This document shows, piece by piece, positions 17,558 through 26,792 of a stretch of 64,000 nucleotides of DNA. Both the position numbers and the translations under genes were made by a program. This stretch comes from Pontibacillus litoralis JSM 072002 (GTDB lineage Bacteria > Bacillota > Bacilli > Bacillales > BH030062), in NCBI RefSeq assembly GCF_000775615.1, contig NZ_AVPG01000002.1, positions 1 to 64,000 of the forward strand, written 5' to 3'. Position 1 is the stretch's first letter, and the number at the start of each line of letters is the position of its first letter. The notes beneath the pieces are model-generated. The model ran no database searches. It saw only the letters and a list, made by a program, of their open reading frames with translations, and was not told the origin of the DNA.

Positions 17558-19115
17558 ATTTGGCATATTCTACTGCTCGCGTTTCACGGACAACTGTCAC
17601 TTTTATATGACCTGGATAATCCAGTTCTCCCTCGATCCGATTTCGTATATCACGAGCTAACTGAACAGATTTCAAATCATCAACTTCTTCTGGCTTTACC
17701 ATAATACGAACCTCTCGACCAGCTTGAATCGCAAAGGACTTCTCTACGCCATCATATGATTCAGAAATCTCTTCTAGCTTCTCTAATCGCTTAATATAGT
17801 TTTCAAGGGTTTCACTGCGTGCACCAGGTCTAGCGGCTGATAATGCATCAGCAGCAGCAACTAGTACAGAAATAATGGTTGTCGCTTCCTCATCACCATG
17901 GTGAGAAGCAATAGCGTTAACGACCGTATCGTTTTCACCATATTTCTTCGCTAATTCAACCCCAATTTCAACGTGACTACCTTCTACTTCATGGTCAACT
18001 GCTTTACCAATGTCATGCAGTAATCCCGCGCGACGAGCTAAGGTTTCATCTTCTCCTAATTCAGCAGCAAGTAACCCAGAAAGGTATGCAACTTCCATGG
18101 AGTGCTTTAAGACATTTTGACCATAACTTGTACGATATTTCAATCTTCCTAAAATCTTCACAAGATCTGGGTGTAACCCGTGAACGCCAACTTCAAAGGT
18201 TGTTTGTTCACCAACTTCTCGAATATACTCATCCACTTCACGTCGAGATTTCTCGACCATTTCTTCGATACGAGCCGGATGAATTCGACCATCTTGAACT
18301 AGTTTTTCTAGTGCAATACGGGCGATTTCTCTTCTAATCGGATCAAAACCGGATAGAATAACCGCTTCTGGCGTATCATCGATGATCAAATCTATACCTG
18401 TTAATGTTTCAAGGGTTCTAATATTACGCCCTTCTCGACCAATAATACGCCCTTTCATTTCATCATTAGGTAAGTTCACTACGGAAACAGTGGTTTCTGC
18501 TACATGATCTGCAGCACAACGCTGAAGAGCAAGGGAAAGAATGTTCTTCGCTTTCTTATCAGCTTCTTCTTTAGCCCGATTTTCCGCTTCTTTAATCCGT
18601 ATCGCCGATTCATGAGCAACCTCTTGGCTTACACGGTCTAAAATGACTTGCTTTGCTTGATCTGTCGTATAACCAGATATACGCTCAAGCTCGGATTGCT
18701 GTTGTACTTTCAAATTCTCCACTTTGCTTTCCGTTTCTTCAATTTGTTGTTGTTTTTCTGTTAGTGATTCTTCCTTTTTCTCTAGCATTAGCTCTCGCTT
18801 ATCTAGCGTTTCGTCTTTACGATCTAAATTTCCCTCTTTTTGCACTAAACGACTTTCCTGCTTTTGAAGCTCTATACGTCGTTCTTTCATTTCATTTTCA
18901 GCTTCTTGACGAAACACATGCATTTCTTCTTTCGCCGCTAGCAACGCTTCTTTCTTAGAAGCCTCCGCATTACGGTGACCTTCTTCCACAATTTGTTTCG
19001 CCAATTCCTCAGCACTTGAAATCTTCGCCTCTGCAATGGATTTCCGAATCAGATAACCAACAACAATACCGACGATGGTAAGCAAAATGAAGATGATGAA
19101 TTCAATAAACCCCAT
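17556..19115 (-). CDS. rny: RNase Y
   Basis: A 519-residue membrane-anchored endoribonuclease that starts decay of most mRNAs in Bacillus. The layout is an N-terminal membrane helix (about residues 5-23), a long Glu/Lys/Gln-rich coiled coil (about 30-190), a KH domain ([15 protein letters not shown] near 225), and an HD domain (catalytic [15 protein letters not shown] near 365) with a C-terminal extension. It starts after GAGGAGGTGA. Its cofactor RicA is also encoded in this window. It has its own consensus-like promoter. Confidence 0.98.
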   Translation of the reverse strand: MGFIEFIIFILLTIVGIVVGYLIRKSIAEAKISSAEELAKQIVEEGHRNAEASKKEALLAAKEEMHVFRQEAENEMKERRIELQKQESRLVQKEGNLDRKDETLDKRELMLEKKEESLTEKQQQIEETESKVENLKVQQQSELERISGYTTDQAKQVILDRVSQEVAHESAIRIKEAENRAKEEADKKAKNILSLALQRCAADHVAETTVSVVNLPNDEMKGRIIGREGRNIRTLETLTGIDLIIDDTPEAVILSGFDPIRREIARIALEKLVQDGRIHPARIEEMVEKSRREVDEYIREVGEQTTFEVGVHGLHPDLVKILGRLKYRTSYGQNVLKHSMEVAYLSGLLAAELGEDETLARRAGLLHDIGKAVDHEVEGSHVEIGVELAKKYGENDTVVNAIASHHGDEEATTIISVLVAAADALSAARPGARSETLENYIKRLEKLEEISESYDGVEKSFAIQAGREVRIMVKPEEVDDLKSVQLARDIRNRIEGELDYPGHIKVTVVRETRAVEYAK

Positions 19116-19258
19116 ACGTTCACCTCCTCTTTGCCATTCAAATCTTTCTATACATGTGTGTCGGCATGTACTTTACGTTTCATTTTCATTTTCGCAAAAG
19201 TATCACTGTCATAAAATATTCAAATATTATTCAAGAAAAATGAAAATTATACATATTA

Positions 19259-19287
19259 ATTTTAAGCTTGCCCAACCTTATTGTCAA
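19259..19287 (-). promoter_or_regulatory. SigA promoter of rny
   Basis: Perfect -35 TTGACA, 17-base spacer, -10 TAAAAT. It lies just beyond the recA terminator and predicts a 5' leader of about 137 bases before the rny ATG. The leader contains repeated TTGAAT/ATATT elements but no clear stable hairpin. Confidence 0.85.
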
Positions 19288-19295
19288 GGAAACAA

Positions 19296-19335
19296 CAAAT
19301 ATAGCCCCTTACCAATTTCAAAAGGTAAGGGGCTA
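19296..19335 (-). terminator. Terminator after recA
   Basis: A perfect 12-bp stem (TAGCCCCTTACC/GGTAAGGGGCTA, 10-base loop) followed by TATTTGTTGTTT. It lies 12 bases after the recA stop and directly before the rny -35 box. Confidence 0.9.
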
Positions 19336-19347
19336 CTTGTCTAACTA

Positions 19348-20397
19348 TTATACATCAAGGGTATTTTGAGCATCTTCTTTATCATTGACTTGCTCGCTTT
19401 GTTCACTTTGTTCAAACATACCATAGTGTTGACGAATCTTATCGTGAACCTCTTGATAGATTTCTTCATTATCTTTCAAGAATTGCTTGGCATTTTCGCG
19501 ACCTTGTCCCATACGATCACCATCATACGAGTACCAAGAACCACTTTTCGTGACAATGTCTAAATCGGTTCCAATATCAAGAAGTTCTCCTTCTCTAGAA
19601 ATCCCTTCACCATACATAATATCCACTTCTGCATGTCTAAATGGAGGCGCGACTTTATTTTTCACGACTTTAATTTTTGTTTTGTTCCCAACCATTTCAT
19701 TACCTTGCTTTAAAGACTCTGCTCGACGAACTTCTAGACGAACAGAAGAGTAGAACTTAAGGGCGCGACCACCTGGAGTTGTTTCAGGATTACCAAACAT
19801 AACACCAACTTTTTCACGAATTTGGTTAATGAAAATAGCGGTAGTGTTTGATTTGTTAATAGCTCCTCCTAGTTTACGAAGCGCTTGTGACATGAGTCGT
19901 GCTTGAAGACCTACGTGCGAGTCTCCCATTTCCCCTTCAATTTCCGCTTTAGGAACTAATGCTGCTACAGAATCAATTACAACCATATCTACTGCACCAC
20001 TACGTACAAGAGCTTCTGCAATTTCTAACGCTTGTTCTCCTGTATCAGGCTGCGATAGTAATAATTCTTCGATGTTAACCCCTAAGGCGCGTGCATAAGT
20101 TGGATCTAACGCATGCTCAGCATCGATGAATGCAGCTTGCCCACCTTGACGCTGTGCTTCTGCAATGGCGTGAAGGGCTACTGTTGTTTTACCAGAAGAT
20201 TCCGGTCCATAAATCTCCACAATTCGTCCACGTGGATAGCCACCTACACCAAGAGCAACATCTAACGCTAATGAACCACTAGGAACCGTACTTATCTTCT
20301 TATTCGCTTGTTCCCCCAATTTCATAATAGAGCCTTTACCGAACTGCTTTTCTATTTGACGTAGCGCCATATCCAGCGCTTGTTTACGATCACTCAC
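19348..20397 (-). CDS. recA: RecA recombinase
   Basis: A 349-residue strand-exchange protein and co-inducer of LexA self-cleavage. Walker A GPESSGKT lies at residues 64-71; [10 protein letters not shown] (Walker B), the L2 loop region and [20 protein letters not shown] are present. The acidic C-terminal tail is typical. The start is a GTG at 20397 after AAGGAGGAGA, giving the standard MSDRKQ-type N terminus; longer readings have no support. The promoter (TTGGCA-17-TATGAT) carries an SOS box immediately upstream, so damage induction is expected. Confidence 0.99.
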   Translation of the reverse strand: MSDRKQALDMALRQIEKQFGKGSIMKLGEQANKKISTVPSGSLALDVALGVGGYPRGRIVEIYGPESSGKTTVALHAIAEAQRQGGQAAFIDAEHALDPTYARALGVNIEELLLSQPDTGEQALEIAEALVRSGAVDMVVIDSVAALVPKAEIEGEMGDSHVGLQARLMSQALRKLGGAINKSNTTAIFINQIREKVGVMFGNPETTPGGRALKFYSSVRLEVRRAESLKQGNEMVGNKTKIKVVKNKVAPPFRHAEVDIMYGEGISREGELLDIGTDLDIVTKSGSWYSYDGDRMGQGRENAKQFLKDNEEIYQEVHDKIRQHYGMFEQSEQSEQVNDKEDAQNTLDV

Positions 20398-20428
20398 ATT
20401 TTCTCCTCCTTGAATATCAACTATATAT

Positions 20429-20457
20429 ATCATAACTTGTTTTGTTCCATTTGCCAA
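20429..20457 (-). promoter_or_regulatory. SigA promoter of recA
   Basis: TTGGCA, 17 bases, TATGAT, both 5/6. The start point would lie about 25 bases before the GTG start. Confidence 0.85.
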
Positions 20458-20465
20458 CAAAAACA

Positions 20466-20479
20466 CGAATGAATGTTCG
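20466..20479 (-). promoter_or_regulatory. LexA (SOS) box of recA
   Basis: CGAACATTCATTCG matches the Bacillus SOS box CGAAC-N4-GTTCG with one mismatch. It sits 8 bases upstream of the recA -35 box, the place where LexA would block polymerase. Confidence 0.88.
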
Positions 20480-20560
20480 CTATTTTTCATAATGCAATCA
20501 TACTGTATTTTTTAAAAATTGTACAGATAAAATCGATTTTTCACCTACTCGTGAGTGCTA

Positions 20561-20582
20561 AAAAATCATTTCAAATAATGAT
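20561..20582 (-). terminator. Possible terminator overlapping the cinA stop
   Basis: ATCATT and AATGAT form a 6-bp stem with an ATTTGA loop, followed by TTTTT. The stem includes the last cinA codons. It is A/T-rich and probably weak. Confidence 0.5.
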
Positions 20583-21807
20583 ATAAAAGTTCAAACCCTT
20601 TCTTAACGCTACGTTGGCGAACCGCTTCTCTATCACCATGAAAGTGAAATTTCTTTGCATATGGTTGCTTACCTGCATGGTATATCCCTATATAAACAGT
20701 CCCAACCGATTGTCCTTCAAGTTCACTTGGGCCTGCAACCCCTGTAAAACTAATGCCAATGGAAGAATGGAGTTTACGGGCAACTTGCACAGCTAGCTCG
20801 ATTGCGCACGCTTCACTTACTGTTCCATACTGCTCAATTAGTAACTTCGGTACATTTAATACGTGTTCTTTAACAGAAGCTGTGTAACACACGATTCCAC
20901 CGCTACATATAGCAGAAGCACCCGGGATTGAAATGAGTTGATTCATAAACTGCCCACCTGTTAAGCTTTCTGCCGCAGCAATTTGCTCCCCAGATGCTTG
21001 TAATAATTGAAATACTTTATGTTCAATTGTGTCCCCATCTGCACCATAACAAAAAGAGCCCACTCGCTGCATAATCATACGTTCACTTTCAGAAATGAGT
21101 GCTTTAGCCTCTTGTTCACTAAAAGCCTTGGCGGTTAAACGCAATGCCACTTCTCCTTCAGAAGCAAGCGGAGCAATTGTTGGATTGGTTTGCTTTTGTA
21201 TCAATTCGTGTACATCATGCTCTAATTGTGATTCTCCAATCCCGACAAACTTAAGCATTTTGGAGTAAATAGTACTAGAGATTGCAAAACGAGATTGAAT
21301 GTAGTCAAATCCATGTTGCTCCATAATCGCTTTCATTTCCCTCGGAACACCTGGCAAGAAGATCCACGTTGTTCCCTCTTTCGTTAAAACAAACCCGGGG
21401 GCTAACCCAACATCATTAGGTAGAATGGTAGAACCTTGTAATATTCTTGCTTGCTTCCGATTATTTGGTGTCATCGGTCGATGAGCAAAAACGGCTTGGA
21501 TACGCTTTAAGGCTTCTTCATCTTCAAGAATAGATGCACCAATTACTTCAGACGCTACCTCTCTCGTTAAATCATCATCAGTTGGTCCTAATCCACCAGT
21601 GACGATAACTAAGTCGGAACGTTGTTTAGCCTGGAAAAATTGTTCTCTTAACCGAATTTCATTGTCCCCTACCACACCATGATAGTACATATGAACGCCC
21701 ATTTGCGCTAACCTCGCAGACAACCACTTGGCATTAGTATTCGCTATTTGGCCTAACAACAATTCCGTACCAACAGATAGTATTTCAGCTTTCACTTGAT
21801 TACTCAT
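20566..21807 (-). CDS. cinA: CinA, competence/damage-inducible protein
   Basis: A 413-residue two-domain protein. The N-terminal half is MoCF/MogA-like (ILSVGTELLLGQ; TGGLGPTDDDLT), linked to ADP-ribose pyrophosphatase activity in relatives. The C-terminal half is the CinA/PncC domain (AAAESLTGGQF; FTGVAGPSELEG), which deamidates nicotinamide mononucleotide. Its ATG overlaps the pgsA stop by one base (TAATG) with AAGGAG inside the pgsA end, so the two are translationally coupled. cinA-recA adjacency is widespread and linked to competence in several Gram-positives. Confidence 0.96.
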   Translation of the reverse strand: MSNQVKAEILSVGTELLLGQIANTNAKWLSARLAQMGVHMYYHGVVGDNEIRLREQFFQAKQRSDLVIVTGGLGPTDDDLTREVASEVIGASILEDEEALKRIQAVFAHRPMTPNNRKQARILQGSTILPNDVGLAPGFVLTKEGTTWIFLPGVPREMKAIMEQHGFDYIQSRFAISSTIYSKMLKFVGIGESQLEHDVHELIQKQTNPTIAPLASEGEVALRLTAKAFSEQEAKALISESERMIMQRVGSFCYGADGDTIEHKVFQLLQASGEQIAAAESLTGGQFMNQLISIPGASAICSGGIVCYTASVKEHVLNVPKLLIEQYGTVSEACAIELAVQVARKLHSSIGISFTGVAGPSELEGQSVGTVYIGIYHAGKQPYAKKFHFHGDREAVRQRSVKKGFELLYHYLK

Positions 21808-22385
21808 TATTTAGACTCCTTCATAACGTGCCAATTTTTCACAAAGTACTCGACTCCTGAAACAACCGTTATAATCATCGCCGCATAGAGCGCAATCGTT
21901 GCGAAAGGGAATGGTATATAGGAAAATGGATAGTTATGCAGCAACAAAGCAGAAATAGCAATGATTTGTATCCATGTTTTCAACTTCCCCATTTGGCTAG
22001 CAGCAAGCACGATTCCTTCGCCAGCTGCAACTAGACGAAGCCCTGTCACCGCAAACTCTCTACTTATAATTAGTGTTACAATCCATGCAGGAGCTAATTC
22101 TAATTCAACTAGTGCAATGAAAGCTGCTGACACTAGTAATTTATCTGCTAATGGGTCTAGAAACTTTCCAAGATTCGTTACTAAGTTATGTTTTCTAGCG
22201 TAATAACCATCAATCCAATCCGTAGTAGAAGCAATTATAAATAAAATAGCGGCAACTAAATGAGATACAGGTAAAATTCCTTCTCCAATAGAAATCGTTC
22301 CCCAATCAAACGGAATAGATAAAAGCACAACAATAATTGGAATTAAGCATATTCTTGATAACGTAATACGGTTTGGTATATTCAT
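21807..22385 (-). CDS. pgsA: PgsA, phosphatidylglycerophosphate synthase
   Basis: A 192-residue integral membrane CDP-alcohol phosphatidyltransferase making phosphatidylglycerophosphate from CDP-diacylglycerol (the CdsA product) and glycerol-3-phosphate. The full family motif D-x2-DG-x2-AR-x8-G-x3-D-x3-D is seen from DWIDGYYAR to LDPLADK. Four to five hydrophobic segments follow the usual pattern. A terminator separates it from rodZ upstream, and it is coupled to cinA downstream. Confidence 0.97.
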   Translation of the reverse strand: MNIPNRITLSRICLIPIIVVLLSIPFDWGTISIGEGILPVSHLVAAILFIIASTTDWIDGYYARKHNLVTNLGKFLDPLADKLLVSAAFIALVELELAPAWIVTLIISREFAVTGLRLVAAGEGIVLAASQMGKLKTWIQIIAISALLLHNYPFSYIPFPFATIALYAAMIITVVSGVEYFVKNWHVMKESK

Positions 22386-22425
22386 ATATTTACATCCTCC
22401 ATCTGTAGTTGCAATACATATGACG

Positions 22426-22455
22426 AGAAAAGAGTCACCTATCGACAGATGACTC
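22426..22455 (-). terminator. Terminator after rodZ
   Basis: GAGTCATCT and AGGTGACTC form a 9-bp stem (one T-G pair, GTCGAT loop) followed by TTTTCTC. It lies in the 81-base gap before pgsA. Confidence 0.78.
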
Positions 22456-22466
22456 CTCCCGCCTTG

Positions 22467-23393
22467 TTATTCGTCTTTCACTGTAATGTGGAATTCTTGT
22501 ACATCTCGTTCATTTGGATCAACAGGGTATTTTACTTTTTCTCCGTTAATCTTCATATCCAGTTGATATGACCTACCTATAGTAATATCAATTTGCTCTT
22601 CACCAGTTAAATCAAATTGTTGAGGAGAATTATCTTTATTGAGAATCGTACTAAAGTATACCTTTCCGCTTCCATCTCTTACTTCTAAATAACTTTCAGG
22701 ATTGTCAGCATTCGTTGCTTCAAACTCTAATTTAAGTTGTTCTGGGCTCTCTAACTCAAACGCATGAGATGGGCGCGTACCAGAACCTTTCTCCACTAAG
22801 TTTAACTGCTCTTTTGGCTTTTCTTCCTCTTTTTCCTCTTCAGCCTTTTGTTTTTCTTCCTCGTCTTCCTCTTTATCAGCTTGATCTTCTTTATCTTGTT
22901 CAGGTGGTGCACTATTTGCGTTCGTATCAGGGTTCTTCTCATACGTTACTTCATTACCTGCTTTAGAACTGTCTACTGCGTTATGATTACCGTCATCTCC
23001 TCCTGATTGAATAAGGAAAACGTAAGCTACTACAACAATACCAATAAGCAATAACGCGATAATCCCTTTTGGAATTATCGTCATCCACATCGAATTCTTA
23101 TCCGATGATTGTTCCTTATGTCTTTGGACACGCGTATATTGAATATATTCATCATCTGATGCACTAGGTATTTCATTTTGGTGCTGCTCAAATAATTCTT
23201 CCGGATCTAGCCCTACTGCTTCTGCATATTGTTTAATAAATGCACGCGTGTAAAATTTCCCAGGCATTATTCCGAAATCACCTTGTTCAATTGCTTGTAA
23301 ATATCTGATTTGAATTTTCGTTTCTTGCTGCACGTCTTCAAGGGATAATTTTTTAGCTTCCCTTGCTTCTTTTAATCGAGATCCTATCTCCAT
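22467..23393 (-). CDS. rodZ: RodZ-like cell-shape protein (YmfM)
   Basis: A 308-residue membrane protein linking the MreB cytoskeleton to the wall-synthesis machine. It has an N-terminal helix-turn-helix (residues 1-70, RLKEAREAKKLSLEDVQ), one membrane helix near 115-135, a long Asp/Glu/Lys-rich linker (about 150-205) and a C-terminal DUF4115 beta domain outside the cell. I chose the ATG at 23393, preceded by GGAAGGTG; a longer reading would add 27 unsupported residues overlapping ymfK. It follows ymfK by 19 bases. Confidence 0.94.
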   Translation of the reverse strand: MEIGSRLKEAREAKKLSLEDVQQETKIQIRYLQAIEQGDFGIMPGKFYTRAFIKQYAEAVGLDPEELFEQHQNEIPSASDDEYIQYTRVQRHKEQSSDKNSMWMTIIPKGIIALLLIGIVVVAYVFLIQSGGDDGNHNAVDSSKAGNEVTYEKNPDTNANSAPPEQDKEDQADKEEDEEEKQKAEEEKEEEKPKEQLNLVEKGSGTRPSHAFELESPEQLKLEFEATNADNPESYLEVRDGSGKVYFSTILNKDNSPQQFDLTGEEQIDITIGRSYQLDMKINGEKVKYPVDPNERDVQEFHITVKDE

Positions 23394-23412
23394 TTTATAA
23401 ACACCTTCCATT

Positions 23413-24204
23413 TTAAAAATCAAACATGGAAAAGCCATCATTTTGTTCAAATTGTGGCTTGTCAACTGATTCATATGTTATTTCTTCGTCATGAGTATTA
23501 CGTAACTCAATAATATAGTCAAAATCTTCTAATTCATATTCTGTTGCACGTACAAACATGTCGGGGTGCTCCACTACTTTCGTTGCCGGTATTCGCATTA
23601 TTTCACGCACTAATTCCCAATGTCGCTCATTAGCCCGCTTCGTTGAGACAACCCCATCAATAATATATAAATTATCCGTTGAGATTTCTTCCTTAATTAA
23701 TTGATTTCGAATCGTTTGCTTTAATAACGTACTGGATACAAAGAGCCAACGTTTATTAGCAGATACGCTTGCTGCTACAATCGATTCTGTTTTTCCTACT
23801 CGAGGCATTCCTCGAATTCCGATAAGTTTGTGACCGTCTTTTTTATATAGTTCTGCCATGAAATCCACCAACAAACCAAGGTCTTCTCGAACGAAGCGAA
23901 ACGTCTTTTTATCATCGATATCACTATGTATATACCGTCCATGACGAACCGCTAGACGATCCCTAAGTTTTGGACGTCTAAACTTTGTTATGCTTATTGT
24001 TTCCATGGTTTCTAGTATGGATTTCAATCGATTTATTTGTTCATCATTTTTACACAATAACAGCATACCTCTTCTTGAATCTTCTACACCGTTAATCGTG
24101 ACAATATTAATGGAAAGCATACCTAGTAAAGAAGAAATATCGCCTAACAACCCTGGGCGGTTATGCTGAATTTCATATTCGAAGTACCATTCCTTTCTTT
24201 CCAT
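23413..24204 (-). CDS. ymfK: YmfK, DUF3388 protein with ACT-like and P-loop parts
   Basis: A 263-residue cytosolic protein of unknown function conserved in Bacillaceae. Residues 1-75 look like an ACT-type regulatory fold (NRPGLLGDISSLLGMLSINI and a following strand with DSRRGMLLL). GMPRVGKT at about 132-139 fits the Walker A pattern GxxxxGKT, and YNIIDG-like hydrophobic strands follow. I infer nucleotide binding but cannot name an activity. It begins after AGAAAGGGG and sits directly upstream of rodZ, as in B. subtilis, which hints at a role in envelope or growth control. Confidence 0.88.
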   Translation of the reverse strand: MERKEWYFEYEIQHNRPGLLGDISSLLGMLSINIVTINGVEDSRRGMLLLCKNDEQINRLKSILETMETISITKFRRPKLRDRLAVRHGRYIHSDIDDKKTFRFVREDLGLLVDFMAELYKKDGHKLIGIRGMPRVGKTESIVAASVSANKRWLFVSSTLLKQTIRNQLIKEEISTDNLYIIDGVVSTKRANERHWELVREIMRIPATKVVEHPDMFVRATEYELEDFDYIIELRNTHDEEITYESVDKPQFEQNDGFSMFDF

Positions 24205-24396
24205 ATCACAACCCCTTTCTCAACAAGGATTCTTAACAAAAAAAAAGAACTGTTAGGAATTTCATATATACATACTATTATAATAAATGATTTTATACTT
24301 TTATAAAAGGTTATTATTAAAGGAATGATAGTATTTCTACAATAATTTCATACACTCTGTTATGTCATTACCTTAAATCTAAACATCTAAACATGT

Positions 24397-24423
24397 AAAA
24401 AACAAGGGGAATGTCTCCCCCTG
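24397..24423 (-). terminator. Terminator after ymfJ
   Basis: CAGGGGGA pairs with TTCCCCTTG (one G-T pair) around a short loop, followed by TTTTTTAC. It starts 4 bases after ymfJ. Confidence 0.85.
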
Positions 24424-24426
24424 TTT

Positions 24427-24684
24427 CTACATTGACCCTTCACTTTTTACTAATTTCACCATCATATTAGCGATAGTGTGTTGCTCTTCTTCAGATGCTA
24501 CATTCCACAGTTCTCGTAATACTGCTTCTTGATCATTTTTAACTTCTACTTGTTTTGCTAAATAATCTCCAATCTCATAAGCGAGTTCCGAGACCGCGCG
24601 CTCGCTCAAACCTTCTTGTTGAGCTTGATTCAAACGATCACCAAGAAAATCTTTCCACGTATCAAAATTATCTAGTACAGACAT
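24427..24684 (-). CDS. ymfJ: YmfJ, DUF3243 protein
   Basis: An 85-residue, all-helical, acidic cytosolic protein of the DUF3243 family, function unknown. SVLDNFDTWKDFLGDRLNQA at the N terminus is the recognisable family start. It begins after AAGGAGGAG. It sits between ymfI and ymfK as in B. subtilis. A nested inverted repeat occupies the 87-base gap upstream and a terminator follows. Confidence 0.9.
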   Translation of the reverse strand: MSVLDNFDTWKDFLGDRLNQAQQEGLSERAVSELAYEIGDYLAKQVEVKNDQEAVLRELWNVASEEEQHTIANMMVKLVKSEGSM

Positions 24685-24707
24685 GTATTACTCCTCCTTA
24701 TGCAATC

Positions 24708-24746
24708 AAAGCTTACATGCATATCATTTGATGATTCATAAGCTTT
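24708..24746 (-). repeat. Nested inverted repeat before ymfJ
   Basis: AAAGCTTA and TAAGCTTT (8 bp, perfect) enclose ATCAT and ATGAT (5 bp, 3-base loop). The element ends 24 bases before the ymfJ ATG. No T run follows, so it may be an mRNA leader hairpin or protein-binding site. Confidence 0.55.
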
Positions 24747-24771
24747 TATGCACCAAAAGAAGAAATCCCTC

Positions 24772-25494
24772 TTAACCACTCCATGCTCCATTAATGTTCA
24801 ACATTTGACCTTGAATATACGCTGCCTGAGGCGAAGCTAAAAATACTGCAAGATCTGCGACTTCTTGCGGTGTACCGAAACGTCCTGCTGGAATTGCTTC
24901 TAACAACATTTGTTTTTCATCTTCATGAAAAACATGATTCATTTTCGTATCAATATACCCTGGGCGTATGCCGTTCACCCGTACATTAGACAAAGCCACT
25001 TCCTTAGCTAACGCTTTAACGAAACTATCTTGTGCACCCTTGACAGCTGAATAGATTACTTCACAACTAGCTCCTATCTCTCCCCATATGGATGAGATAA
25101 GTAAAATAGTTCCAGACCGTCGTTGAATCATCGCTGGCAAAACATGTTGCGTAATAATCCAAGGTGCCTTGACATGAATATGATACATTTTATCCATTTC
25201 ATCCTCGGTAACATCTTGAAACAGCTTCACCATACTTTTGCCACTTGCAAAAACAACCGCATCCACATGAAAATCAAGGCATGCACAGAGCTCTTTTGCT
25301 CCTTCTGACGTAGAAAGGTTGGCTTGAATCGTTTGCAATACTTGATCATCTTCCAATTGGGCAGCGATGTGCTTCACCCTTGCTTCATTACTATAATAAT
25401 GAAGTATTAAGTTATAACCTTGCTGTGCAAATGAATAAGCAATCGCTTGACCGATATCTCCACTTGCACCGACAATTAAGCATACTTTTTTCAT
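24772..25494 (-). CDS. ymfI: YmfI, short-chain dehydrogenase/reductase
   Basis: A 240-residue classical SDR, FabG-like. The cofactor loop is VGASGDIG (a TGxxxGIG variant). The catalytic set is Ser in LLISSIWGE and YSAVK (Tyr-x3-Lys), and NIN appears near the end. The natural substrate is unknown; it is annotated as a 3-oxoacyl-ACP reductase homologue, but its place in the ymf cluster rather than a fab cluster argues for another role. It follows ymfH by 8 bases. Confidence 0.92.
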   Translation of the reverse strand: MKKVCLIVGASGDIGQAIAYSFAQQGYNLILHYYSNEARVKHIAAQLEDDQVLQTIQANLSTSEGAKELCACLDFHVDAVVFASGKSMVKLFQDVTEDEMDKMYHIHVKAPWIITQHVLPAMIQRRSGTILLISSIWGEIGASCEVIYSAVKGAQDSFVKALAKEVALSNVRVNGIRPGYIDTKMNHVFHEDEKQMLLEAIPAGRFGTPQEVADLAVFLASPQAAYIQGQMLNINGAWSG

Positions 25495-25502
25495 ATTGTT
25501 CG

Positions 25503-26792
25503 TTATCCTTCTTCTGGTTGTATTTCACAAACAGCAATACGATCCTCGTGAATCCACGCTTGTAAATGATTGAGCACTTCTTCTTTCGTTAATGATTCAA
25601 TTGTTGGCAACGCTTGAAACAAATCAACACCTAAATGATGGTACTGTACAAACGTTGTTGCAATATACTCTAACGAATTCATTGAACGTAAAAACTGCCC
25701 AATCCGTTTTTTCTTCATCCGTTCAAACTCTTCATCTGATATCGAACGTTCCTTTAATTCATGAAGCATTTTCTTCACACGCTGTTGAAACTTTTGCGGG
25801 TCACGCGTATTTCCACCAATGATAGTGAAGCCAAATGTTTTATCTAAATGACTTTCATAAGAGAAACTATCATCAACTAACCCCGCTTGATAAAGTTCTT
25901 CATAGAAAGCACCACTCTTTGAGAAAAAGTGATCTAAAACCATACTTTTAATCATTTCCAATTGCAATGCGTTACGCCCTTTTATGTGATTCATATCTTC
26001 TTTAATACCAATCATACATTTAGCTGTTGATACAGGCATCTTAATCAATTTATGAGGTTCTGCCACCGAATGAGGTTCGTTCGGGTAATGACGACGAATC
26101 GGTTCAGGAGCAGGGAACGTCTTTGCTTGCTGGTTTGCTTCAATGAACCCCATCATTTCTTCTGCATCAAAATTACCTGCCATAAAAAAGGACATATTCG
26201 ATGGATGGTAAAACGTATGGTAACACGTATATAAATCCTCTTTCGTAATAGGTTGAATAGAATCAACCGTACCTGCTATATCTACTTGAACTGGGTGATG
26301 GTGATACAGACTTTGAATAGTCCCAAAGAATGCGCGCCAATCAGGTTGGTCGTCATACATTCTAATTTCTTGCGCTATGATTCCTTTCTCTTTTTCAACA
26401 GACTGATTAGAAAAGTATGGGTCCTGAACAAAATCGAGTAGCGTCTTCACGTTTTCCTTTATATTACTCGTTCCGGAAAATAAATAAGCCGTACTATTAA
26501 AAGAGGTAAATGCGTTCGCTGAAGCCCCTTGCTTCGTAAAGTCTTGAAACACATCACGATCTTCCTTTTCAAACAATTTATGCTCAAGAAAGTGGGCAAT
26601 CCCTTCTGGTACTGTTACAAAATTATCTTGACCTATCGGTGTAAACGATTGATCAATGGATCCATATTCTGTCGTAAATACAGAGAACGTTTTTGCCATT
26701 TGTTGCTTTGGTAATAAGAAGACTTGCAATCCATTATCAAGCGTCTTTGAATACATCGTTTCTTGAATTTGATCATAATACGTTTTATGCAT
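25503..26792 (-). CDS. ymfH: YmfH, M16 zinc peptidase (catalytic partner)
   Basis: A 429-residue member of peptidase family M16. The inverted zinc motif HFLEH lies near residue 67, with the downstream Glu in KEKGIIAQEIRMYDD. The companion upstream gene ymfF lacks HxxEH, so the pair resembles the active/inactive M16 subunits of processing peptidases. I chose the ATG at 26792, 9 bases after GGGGG; one at 26798 is too close. The start overlaps the ymfF end by 8 bases. Physiological substrates are unknown. Confidence 0.93.
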   Translation of the reverse strand: MHKTYYDQIQETMYSKTLDNGLQVFLLPKQQMAKTFSVFTTEYGSIDQSFTPIGQDNFVTVPEGIAHFLEHKLFEKEDRDVFQDFTKQGASANAFTSFNSTAYLFSGTSNIKENVKTLLDFVQDPYFSNQSVEKEKGIIAQEIRMYDDQPDWRAFFGTIQSLYHHHPVQVDIAGTVDSIQPITKEDLYTCYHTFYHPSNMSFFMAGNFDAEEMMGFIEANQQAKTFPAPEPIRRHYPNEPHSVAEPHKLIKMPVSTAKCMIGIKEDMNHIKGRNALQLEMIKSMVLDHFFSKSGAFYEELYQAGLVDDSFSYESHLDKTFGFTIIGGNTRDPQKFQQRVKKMLHELKERSISDEEFERMKKKRIGQFLRSMNSLEYIATTFVQYHHLGVDLFQALPTIESLTKEEVLNHLQAWIHEDRIAVCEIQPEEG

